From assembly GCA_009697495.1 (NCBI GenBank), contig SHUN01000208.1, forward strand, positions 1 to 5,995: DNA of 5,995 nt, written 5' to 3'. Within the stretch, counting starts at the first letter, position 1. Each line of letters opens with the position of its first letter. Below the pieces are notes generated by a model. It worked only from the letters and a program-made list of their open reading frames with translations, had not been told where the DNA came from and ran no database searches. The translations under genes and the position numbers were made by a program. Of this stretch, positions 1 through 5,394 are shown piece by piece. The stretch comes from Bryobacterales bacterium (lineage in GTDB: Bacteria; Acidobacteriota; Terriglobia; Bryobacterales; Bryobacteraceae).

Positions 1-26
1 CGAAGGCGCGAAAGAGAGGTGTGTGA
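1..26 (+). CDS. possible 3' end of an upstream gene (last few codons)
   Basis: The third reading frame reads KARKRGV and then a TGA at 24-26 that overlaps the ATG of the M56 gene as TGATG. M56/BlaR1 genes are very often preceded by a BlaI/MecI-type repressor gene, with the two translationally coupled in this way. A short basic C-terminus would fit that, but seven codons cannot identify a gene. The call rests on the overlap geometry and on the usual neighbourhood of M56 genes. Confidence 0.25.
14..19 (+). promoter_or_regulatory. ribosome binding site of the M56 gene
   Basis: GAGAGG lies six bases before the ATG at 26-28. An in-frame GTG at 23-25 would be only three bases from it, so the ATG at 26 is the preferred start. 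The site looks intact although the gene behind it is broken. Confidence 0.5.
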
Positions 27-544
27 TGCTGGCATTGCGAGTCGTGTTTGGGATGTCGATATTGTTATTGACCGCTGGATTGGCGGTGCGGCTGGCTGGA
101 CGGCGGTGGTCGGCTGGGGAGCGGCACGCGGTTTGGACGGTGGCGCTGGCGTTGTCGTTGTTGCTGCCGATATTGCTGCGGTTTGAGCCGCCGGTGACGG
201 TGTTTACAGGCCCGGCGCTGGAAGTCCAACGAATGTCGATAACGGTGGGACCGGCGGACAAAGCTGTCGACTATTTTGCGGCGGCGCGATTCGCATGGCT
301 ATTGGGGATGGCGGGTGTGGCGGGGTGGTGGTTGTTGGGATTTGTAAGGGTAGCGGGGATGGTGGCGTCGTCAACGGAGCATTCGACGGTTTCGGGAGTG
401 GCGGTGCGGACGTGCACAGGGCTGCAAATGCCGGCGGTAGCGGCGGGATTTATGGTGGCGGCTGGCGGGGACGCTTGCTTGTTGCTTGTACTGGTTTCAT
501 CCGCTGGCCTGGTGGGCCGCGGCACAACAGAGAAAGGAAAGTGA
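26..544 (+). pseudogene. M56 peptidase N-terminal membrane fragment
   Basis: This piece opens with a hydrophobic helix (residues 4-22), then a RRWSAGERHAVW segment (26-37) and a second helix running to about residue 51. That is the usual start of BlaR1/MecR1-type M56 proteins, where a polar link joins the first two helices. A third helix (FAWLLGMAGVAGWWLLGF) follows near residues 90-107, then a cytoplasmic segment leading to LQMPAVA. Family-like sequence stops at about position 440. The rest of the frame to the stop at 542-544 reads AGGDACLLLV and so on, which does not resemble the family and is out-of-frame translation of the next fragment. If made, the product would be a protease-less membrane stub of 172 residues. 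Confidence 0.6.
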
Positions 545-626
545 AATGGCTTGCGACGATCAGGTATTAATGGGGTGTTCCTCCGATTCTTATGCCGATG
601 GATTGGTGGCGGTGGCGGGGCGGGGC
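441..626 (+). pseudogene. M56 peptidase fragment downstream of the zinc site
   Basis: In the third frame, after a TAG at 438-440, the sequence reads RRDLWWRLAGTLACCLYWFHPLAWW, then KESEMACDDQVL, then YADGLVAVA. These are the strongly conserved M56 blocks that follow HExxH: the RRD after the zinc helix, the WFHPLaWW helix, the E-x-E-x-ACDD block with the distal glutamate ligand, and the YA..L..VA helix. The fragment has no start codon of its own apart from a TTG at 486 inside the WFHP helix, so it is unlikely to be translated alone. Similarity ends at about 617-626, where the frame changes again. Confidence 0.65.
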
Positions 627-1230
627 TTCGGCGTGGCAGGTCGCATCGGCCCTGGTTTTGGGATTGCTGGTGGTAGCGCCGCTGGTGGCATGGCAGGACG
701 CGGGCGTGGAGATGAAGGGCGTGTCGGAGTATACGTTTGAAACGGGGCCGGATGGGACGTATTCGGTGACGGGAGTGCCGGAGGGGGAGTATTCGATTGA
801 GGTTTTGAAGCCGGGGTACGCGCGGCTGATGGTTGGCGCGCGCCGGATGGATCCGGCCAAAACGGCGCGGGCGGATTTCTACCTGAATCTGGGGAACATT
901 AGGGAGACTGTGCCGGTGGATGGCGGGCAGGGAGTGCCGGTGATCCGGGTTTCCGGAAACGTACAGGCGGCGAAGCTGTTGAAGAAAGTGAATCCGGCAT
1001 ACCCGCCGGAGGCGAAGCAGGCCCGCATGCAGGGAACGGTGCGGATGCGAGCCGTTATCAGCAAGGAAGGGGAAGTGTTGGGATTGACGCTGCTGATGTC
1101 GCCGTCGGCGGAGTTGGCGCGGTCAGCGATGGAGGCGGTGAATCAGTGGAAGTGGTCGCCGACGTTGCTGAATGGGCAGCCGGTGGAGATACAGACGGAG
1201 ATTGATGTGAATTATTCGCTAACGAAGTAG
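592..1230 (+). CDS. TonB C-terminal domain protein, surviving 3' part of the broken M56-TonB gene
   Basis: This 212-residue open frame has a membrane helix at about residues 15-34 and a carboxypeptidase-regulatory-like beta segment at about 38-78 (GPDGTYSVTGVPEGEY is its typical core). A complete TonB_C domain spans about 118-210, with VNPAYPPEAK (133-142), GTVRMRAVI, the EAVNQWKWSPTLLNGQPV block and the closing IDVNYSL strand. TonB_C domains couple inner-membrane proteins to outer-membrane partners. The ATG at 592 is the first in frame but has no good ribosome binding site, and its first dozen codons overlap M56 sequence in another frame. It may be only a remnant that happens to stay open. 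An automated annotation would call it an energy transducer TonB. The beta segment lacks its usual first strand. Confidence 0.5.
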   Translation: MPMDWWRWRGGASAWQVASALVLGLLVVAPLVAWQDAGVEMKGVSEYTFETGPDGTYSVTGVPEGEYSIEVLKPGYARLMVGARRMDPAKTARADFYLNLGNIRETVPVDGGQGVPVIRVSGNVQAAKLLKKVNPAYPPEAKQARMQGTVRMRAVISKEGEVLGLTLLMSPSAELARSAMEAVNQWKWSPTLLNGQPVEIQTEIDVNYSLTK

Positions 1231-1285
1231 GGTGGTGAAATTCGACGATGAGCCTGCGCATTAAGAAGTTGCGCCCGCGGATGGT

Positions 1286-1313
1286 ATTGCCGCCGGTCGC
1301 GGCAGCAGGCAAT
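1286..1313. terminator. overlapping inverted repeats between convergent genes, weak terminator candidate
   Basis: TGCCGC (1288-1293) and GCGGCA (1299-1304) form a perfect six-base stem with a five-base loop. ATTGCC (1286-1291) and GGCAAT (1308-1313) form a competing six-base pair. They lie in the only gap between the end of the + strand TonB frame (1230) and the end of holA (1345). Neither strand has a T-run after the stem, so this is not a classic intrinsic terminator. The rest of the 114-base gap holds nothing I recognise. Confidence 0.25.
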
Positions 1314-1344
1314 GACTTCTCTCGAACGGATCTGGAACCGGCCG

Positions 1345-2376
1345 TCAAGCCTTTGCAGTGAGGCGGAGAATGAACTGCTCCATGATGGTGCGGTCATCGG
1401 GGCGGGTGTCGCGGAGGCCGCGGTCGGCTTGGAAGATCAACTGGATTGCCGATCGCATTTGGGGCGGTTGAAAGGCGGCGGCGGTTTGTTGGATCTGCTC
1501 GGCGCGGGCGCGCCACATGGGGACGCCTTGTTTGGAGAAGTGGCCCTGGATGGCTTGGGCGTTGGCCAGACGGGCCTCTTTCGCGGCAAGCGCGAAACGG
1601 AATTGAGTGGCCAGAAAGCTGAGCGCCAATGGCAGATACTCGCCGTCGCGGACCAGGGTGTCGAGGATTTCCAGAGACGCCTTTCGATCCCTGCGGCCGA
1701 GGGCGGCGACGAGAGCGAAGATGGTCGATTCGCGGGCGTCGGGGACGAGTTGCTGGACGTGTTGGAGCGTGGCGCTGGCCGTGAGCAGGCGGAGCTTTTC
1801 GAGTTCGTTGGCGAGGCGCGTGGCGTTGGATCCGGTGGCTTCGATTAAGAGATCAAGGGCGTCGTTGGCGATTGTAAGGCCGAGTTGTTTCGACAGCCGC
1901 TGGGCCAGCGCGCGGGCTTCGTAGGGGCCGGGGTGGGGAAACTCGACGACGGCTTTGACGGGGGCGTAAAACTTGCGGACGCGCTCGAGTTTGGCTTTGT
2001 CATCGTTGTCAAAATCGTAGCGGCTGCATTGGAGGACTAGCGTAACGCCAGGGGACGGATCCTTGAGAAAACGGACGAGACCTTCGGGCGGTTCGGTAGC
2101 GTCACCGCGGGGCAGCGCGCCCTCGGCGCTGGAGACCCAAATCAGGCGGGTATTGGCGAAGAGCGAGTAAGAACAGGCATCGTCGAGGACGTCGGTCAGG
2201 GAGACTTCGTCGAGATCGAAGCGGGAATAGCCTTGTTCACGGTCCTCCTCCGGGAGAGCCTTTTCGATTAAGGCTTTGCGGCATTCGTCGCGACGCCAGG
2301 CGTCCGGGCCGAGGAAGAGATAGGCCGGGGCGACTCTGTTGGCCTTGAGCTGGGTTAGAAAATCGTCTGGCGTCAT
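1345..2376 (-). CDS. holA: DNA polymerase III subunit delta
   Basis: The 343-residue length equals that of the E. coli protein. Delta is the clamp-loader subunit that opens the beta sliding clamp during replication in the cytoplasm. The N-terminal AAA-like fold begins with APAYLFLGPDAW (16-27), a degenerate P-loop as expected for delta, which does not hydrolyse ATP. The clamp-binding region SYSLFANTRLI (69-79) matches the family's LFg.rrlV pattern. A helical ATGSNATRLANELEKL stretch (180-195) and the STIFALVAALGRRDRKA collar segment (217-233) follow, ending in the typical QADRGLRD helix. The ATG follows the lptE stop by three bases. lptE-holA is a widely conserved pair, and this is the last gene of the run. 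Confidence 0.92.
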   Translation of the reverse strand: MTPDDFLTQLKANRVAPAYLFLGPDAWRRDECRKALIEKALPEEDREQGYSRFDLDEVSLTDVLDDACSYSLFANTRLIWVSSAEGALPRGDATEPPEGLVRFLKDPSPGVTLVLQCSRYDFDNDDKAKLERVRKFYAPVKAVVEFPHPGPYEARALAQRLSKQLGLTIANDALDLLIEATGSNATRLANELEKLRLLTASATLQHVQQLVPDARESTIFALVAALGRRDRKASLEILDTLVRDGEYLPLALSFLATQFRFALAAKEARLANAQAIQGHFSKQGVPMWRARAEQIQQTAAAFQPPQMRSAIQLIFQADRGLRDTRPDDRTIMEQFILRLTAKA

Positions 2377-2379
2377 GGG

Positions 2380-2892
2380 TTAGAACGCCCCGAGGATGGA
2401 GCTGAGAAGGGTGCGAGCGACATCGCGGCTGAGGCGTTCGAGGGCTTGCTCGGATTCTTCAAAGTACTGGGTTTGATCGACGGAGACCTCGTAGCGCTCG
2501 CGGAAATCGTAGTTGGGGCGGGTGAAGAGTACCTTGCTGGTGGCGCGCTCGGAAAGGGTGAGTTGGAGATTCACTTGGATCTGGACGCCGGCGGCACGGC
2601 CGGTGGCGGGGTCAAAGATTGTCGGGTAGGCGGTAAAGTTTAGGATGGTGCCGGTGAGGACGGCGTCGGCCTGGGAAGCGTCGGAGATGATTTGGTAGCG
2701 GGTGCGGGCGATGAACTCGCGCGTGATGGCACCGGCGAGGCGATCGGCCAATTTGTAACGGCCGGTGAGGTTCTTGAAGACGGGGACGGCGATGGTTTGG
2801 ATGTTCTTGGGGAGCAGATCCGACTTGCCCCCAACGTGGTAACCGCAGCCCGAGAGGAGTGACGACAGGGCGAGGGCGTGCCGGCGGGTCAT
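2380..2892 (-). CDS. lptE: LPS-assembly lipoprotein LptE
   Basis: This is a 170-residue lipoprotein. A short signal peptide (basic MTRRH, hydrophobic ALALSSLL) ends in the lipobox LSGC with Cys16, followed by GYHVGG. The IQTIAVPVFKNLTGRY motif (31-46) and a later strand-rich region (about 79-127) are typical of the LptE family. LptE sits in the outer membrane inside the LptD barrel and helps insert lipopolysaccharide, so its presence points to a diderm with an LPS-type outer leaflet. The ATG overlaps the stop of the upstream Asd-like gene as ATGA, and no clear ribosome binding site precedes it, which suggests translational coupling. The signal peptide is at the short end (15 residues), and no closer in-frame start codon is seen just upstream. 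Confidence 0.88.
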   Translation of the reverse strand: MTRRHALALSSLLSGCGYHVGGKSDLLPKNIQTIAVPVFKNLTGRYKLADRLAGAITREFIARTRYQIISDASQADAVLTGTILNFTAYPTIFDPATGRAAGVQIQVNLQLTLSERATSKVLFTRPNYDFRERYEVSVDQTQYFEESEQALERLSRDVARTLLSSILGAF

Positions 2893-3872
2893 AGCAGTTC
2901 GCGCAGGACCTCAATGGTGAGGTCGGCTTGGAGGCGGAAGTTATCGGCGGCGAGCCAGAACCAGGCGGCGTTTGGATGGTTGCGATCGGCTTCGATGGCG
3001 CCGGCGGCGTAGCCGGACTGGCCTGAGACACCGGTATTTGTGGGCGGGTCAAGGTCTTCGTCGCGGACGTCGACGCCCTGTTCTTTGAGCTTGGCGATGA
3101 TGCTCTTCAGATTGGGGCGCTTGGCGAATTCCACCCAGACGCTGGCGGCGTAGCCGTGGAACGTGGGGGCGTGGACCAGGCGGACACTCGGCGTGGGAAG
3201 GCCCTCGCCGTGGAGTTTGGAGAGTTTGGCGAGTTCCCTTTGGATTCTGGCTTCGCGATCGGGGATGGAGATTTTCGAATCTTCGCCGGTGCGGGGAAGG
3301 ATGTTAAAGCTGAGTTGGGCGTCGTATTGGACCTTGGGAAGCGCTTTGAAGGAGAGAAGGGCGATCGTTTGTTTTTGGAGTTCGTCGATGGCGGGGCGGC
3401 CGGATTGGCTGGCGGGTTCAAAGAGGGTGACGACGGCGCGGGTGACGGGTTGAATGGAGTGGAGATCGTTGAAAAAAGAGGCGAGGAGCCAGGCCCCTGG
3501 TTGGGGGATAAGATGGATGGGCGCTTCGACGGGGCTGGCTTCGAATAGAGGGGCGCGGAGGACCGCACCGGGCACTTTTTCAAGTGCGCCGGTGAGATCG
3601 ATGAGCGGGGCGGAGGAGTCTGCTTCTTGAAGGCGGTTCCAGGCTTCGGCGGCGAAGTTGGAGGCGACGACGGCGACGGCTTCTTCGATCATGGAGGCGT
3701 CAACGGCGGCCACGACTTCGATTTCAGCTTCGCTGGCGGCAAAGACCGCGGCGGCGTCCTTTTCGAGGGTCGCCGATTGGAGCCGGGTGCGCACTTTGCC
3801 AACGGTGTAGCGGTCACGAACTTCGCGGCCGAGAAGGGAATCGGCTCCGATGAGAAGGACAGAATTAGCCAA
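2889..3872 (-). CDS. aspartate-semialdehyde dehydrogenase-like protein, probable pseudoenzyme (Usg-1-like)
   Basis: The 327-residue protein follows the Asd fold: an N-terminal nucleotide-binding region, then a dimerisation domain with FNILPRTGED (189-198), VSGQSGYAAGAI (282-292) and the closing AADNFRLQADL (308-318). Signature residues of the enzyme are lost. The dinucleotide loop, usually GATGxVG, reads GADSLLG (9-15). The NPNC motif with the catalytic cysteine is replaced by IPQPGAW (122-128), and the whole protein has no cysteine. The catalytic histidine of the GH motif appears to be Tyr241 (FHGYA). It therefore should not make aspartate semialdehyde. E. coli Usg-1 is a known Asd-like protein also lacking the cysteine. 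The frame is intact and its codons look like its neighbours', so it is probably functional, perhaps as a structural or regulatory protein. It overlaps pssA by eight bases and lptE by four. Automated annotation would call it asd. Confidence 0.8.
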   Translation of the reverse strand: MANSVLLIGADSLLGREVRDRYTVGKVRTRLQSATLEKDAAAVFAASEAEIEVVAAVDASMIEEAVAVVASNFAAEAWNRLQEADSSAPLIDLTGALEKVPGAVLRAPLFEASPVEAPIHLIPQPGAWLLASFFNDLHSIQPVTRAVVTLFEPASQSGRPAIDELQKQTIALLSFKALPKVQYDAQLSFNILPRTGEDSKISIPDREARIQRELAKLSKLHGEGLPTPSVRLVHAPTFHGYAASVWVEFAKRPNLKSIIAKLKEQGVDVRDEDLDPPTNTGVSGQSGYAAGAIEADRNHPNAAWFWLAADNFRLQADLTIEVLRELL

Positions 3873-4764
3873 TTTGCGTCTCCGGTTTGTGGACGGCGGG
3901 GGTCGCTTTGCGGCGGAAAACGCCGGCGGCGCGAACGAGGATGCCGCTGGCGACGTAGATGGAGGCCAATGCGAGGAGCACGGGTTGAGAAAAGTTAGTT
4001 AGCAAGTAGATAAAGCTTCCAAGAGTGATAACGGATTTGAAGGATCGCGGGCTGAGGAGGTTGAAATCCTTAAAACTGCGATACCGCCAGGTGCAGACCA
4101 TAAGGAACGCGAGGAGGCCGATGAGAGCCATCCAAATGGCGGCGGCGTACCAGAGGCGAATGGGTTGCGAATCAAGGGCGTAGACGACGGCGGCGACCAT
4201 GCCGGCGGCGGCGGGGATGGGGAGACCGACGAAGTATTTGCGATCAGGGCGGCCGGGATTTTTGGGAATCGGGTTAAGGGCAATATTGAAGCGGGCCAGA
4301 CGGGATGCGCCGCAGAGGAGGAAGAGAAAAGTGATGAAGTAGGCCCCGCGCTGGAGTTGGACTCGCATGTTGAGATCCGGGAGGATGGACCAATCGACGA
4401 ACTGGACGCCCCAGGCGAAGGCGAGGACGCCGGGAGCGATGCCGAAGCTGATGACGTCGGCGAGGGAGTCGAGCTCGCGGCCGAAATCGGAGACGGTGTT
4501 GGTCATGCGGGCGATGCGGCCGTCGAGTCCGTCGACGAAGACGGAGATGCCAATATAGATGGCGGCGAGTTCGAAATGACGTGTCGCGCCGGAGACGTTG
4601 AGGGCGAAATCCATGGAGCCGAGGAAGGATTCCATGATGGCGAGGAAGCCCAGCAGGAGGTTGCCGGCGGTGAAGAGCGTGGGGAGGGCGTAGGCGGCGC
4701 GGCGCGGACGCCGGTCCGGGGAGTTGGGATCGATGAGGCGTTCGGCGATGTTGAAACGCGGCAT
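3865..4764 (-). CDS. pssA: CDP-diacylglycerol--serine O-phosphatidyltransferase
   Basis: This integral-membrane enzyme joins CDP-diacylglycerol and serine to give phosphatidylserine and CMP. The CDP-alcohol phosphatidyltransferase signature is complete: DGRIAR (81-86), eight residues, Gly95, Asp99 and Asp103, which bind the metal and substrate. Several hydrophobic helices follow (about 105-123, 140-157, 183-198, 205-224, 245-260 and 262-282). At 299 residues it fits the membrane-bound type II enzymes of this family. The DRKYFVGLPIPAAAG segment (174-188) is also typical of bacterial PssA. Its ATG comes four bases after the psd stop, with only a weak AGAAAG-type ribosome binding site in the end of psd. 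Its product is the substrate of Psd encoded just upstream. Confidence 0.93.
   Translation of the reverse strand: MPRFNIAERLIDPNSPDRRPRRAAYALPTLFTAGNLLLGFLAIMESFLGSMDFALNVSGATRHFELAAIYIGISVFVDGLDGRIARMTNTVSDFGRELDSLADVISFGIAPGVLAFAWGVQFVDWSILPDLNMRVQLQRGAYFITFLFLLCGASRLARFNIALNPIPKNPGRPDRKYFVGLPIPAAAGMVAAVVYALDSQPIRLWYAAAIWMALIGLLAFLMVCTWRYRSFKDFNLLSPRSFKSVITLGSFIYLLTNFSQPVLLALASIYVASGILVRAAGVFRRKATPAVHKPETQIG
3880..3883 (-). promoter_or_regulatory. ribosome binding site fixing the TTG start of the Asd-like gene
   Basis: On the minus strand GGAG lies seven bases before the TTG at 3872-3870, inside the last codons of pssA. The translation MANSVLLIGA starts the expected first beta strand of the Rossmann-like fold directly after this TTG, so the TTG is preferred over any later start. 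Confidence 0.55.
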
Positions 4765-4768
4765 GGAA

Positions 4769-5365
4769 CTACTTTCTGCGGGCTATGATATCGGTTCCGC
4801 CGGCGACGCGTTGCCCCTGCTTCACTTCGATGGACCATTCAGGGCCGAGGAACATGTCGACGCGGGAGCCGAACTTGATGTAGCCGACGCGGTCACCGGC
4901 CTGGACGGTGTCGCCCGCCTTTTTGTAGCAGATAATGCGGCGGGCGATAAGGCCGGCGATCTGGGAGAAGACGACCTTGCCGTTGGGGCCTTCGACGGTG
5001 ATGAAGTTCTGCTCGTTATCGGTAGTGGCTTCTTCCCGGCTGGCGACAAGGAACTTGCCGGTTTTGTATTCGATTTTGGTTATTTTGCCGGCGATGGGAG
5101 AGCGGTTTACGTGGACGTCGAAGACGTTGAGGAAGATGCTGATGCGGGTTTGGGCGCCTTCGGGTTTGATGGCGACGACGACGCCGTCCGCCGGAGACAC
5201 GGCGACGGGGCCTTCTGGAATCTGTCGATCGGGATCACGGAAGAACCAGAGGCAGAAGACGGCGAGGATCAGGAAGGGGATGCTGTAGGCGGGTTTGGTG
5301 AGGTAACCGGTGACGGCTCCGCCGACCAGAAGACCGAGCGCGTAATAAATTCCGTCGATGACCAT
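4769..5365 (-). CDS. psd: phosphatidylserine decarboxylase proenzyme (short, archaetype-like form)
   Basis: The enzyme decarboxylates phosphatidylserine to phosphatidylethanolamine at the membrane, using a pyruvoyl group made by self-cleavage. The 198-residue protein has two N-terminal hydrophobic stretches (about 8-22 and 28-42), then SPADGVV (57-63), FLNVFDVHVNRSP (78-90), the QIAGLIARRI block (135-144) and the cleavage site FGSRVD (165-170). Cleavage is expected between Gly166 and Ser167, with Ser167 becoming the pyruvoyl group. The length and the FGS rather than LGST site place it with the short Psd group also found next to pssA in many bacteria. It is the first gene of the minus-strand run. 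The start is ATG at 5365-5363, and the ribosome binding site is unclear. Confidence 0.92.
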   Translation of the reverse strand: MVIDGIYYALGLLVGGAVTGYLTKPAYSIPFLILAVFCLWFFRDPDRQIPEGPVAVSPADGVVVAIKPEGAQTRISIFLNVFDVHVNRSPIAGKITKIEYKTGKFLVASREEATTDNEQNFITVEGPNGKVVFSQIAGLIARRIICYKKAGDTVQAGDRVGYIKFGSRVDMFLGPEWSIEVKQGQRVAGGTDIIARRK

Positions 5366-5394
5366 GCTAAAGAGCTATTCTCTCAGAAATGGCC

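Larger units (their letters stand above)
26..1230 (+). pseudogene. broken M56 (BlaR1-type) metallopeptidase / TonB C-terminal fusion gene
   Basis: Three pieces of one recognisable protein follow each other in three frames: an M56 N-terminal membrane part (26 to about 440, frame 2), the M56 part after the active site (about 441 to 617, frame 3), and a membrane helix plus regulatory-like segment plus TonB_C domain (about 616 to 1230, frame 1). In the family, an integral-membrane zinc protease with an HExxH motif is followed in some bacteria by a periplasmic TonB-like tail. Here no frame contains HExxH: sequence resembling MPAVAG runs directly into RRDLWW, and in intact relatives about 30 residues with the zinc site lie between these. 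A second loss, with another frame change, falls near 612-626. The parent protein would have been roughly 500-600 residues long. The gene is probably dead as a protease. An assembly error is the main alternative. Confidence 0.75.

Noticed and set aside
486..740. Stand-alone gene starting at TTG 486
   Set aside because: The first part is a true M56 fragment, but the start lies inside a conserved helix and the sequence after about 626 is out-of-frame Gly-rich translation.
1248..1361. 37-codon frame starting MSLRIKKLRPRM in the convergent gap
   Set aside because: It has no ribosome binding site, no match to any small protein I know, and it overlaps the end of holA. It fits chance in GC-rich DNA.
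1312..1848. 178-codon open frame on + opposite holA
   Set aside because: It is a shadow of the clearly identified holA, with no ribosome binding site and no domain.
4165..4788. 207-codon open frame on + opposite pssA
   Set aside because: It is dominated by Gly, Asp, Glu and Ala, has no family motif, and mirrors the complete CDP-alcohol transferase signature on the other strand.
5343..5350. TAATAAAT as a -10 box for the M28 gene
   Set aside because: No -35-like hexamer lies 16-18 bases upstream, and it falls within the first codons of psd. Chance is likely.
5371..5383. AGAG/CTCT inverted repeat between psd and the peptidase as an operator
   Set aside because: Only four base pairs around a five-base spacer, which is too weak to support a binding site.
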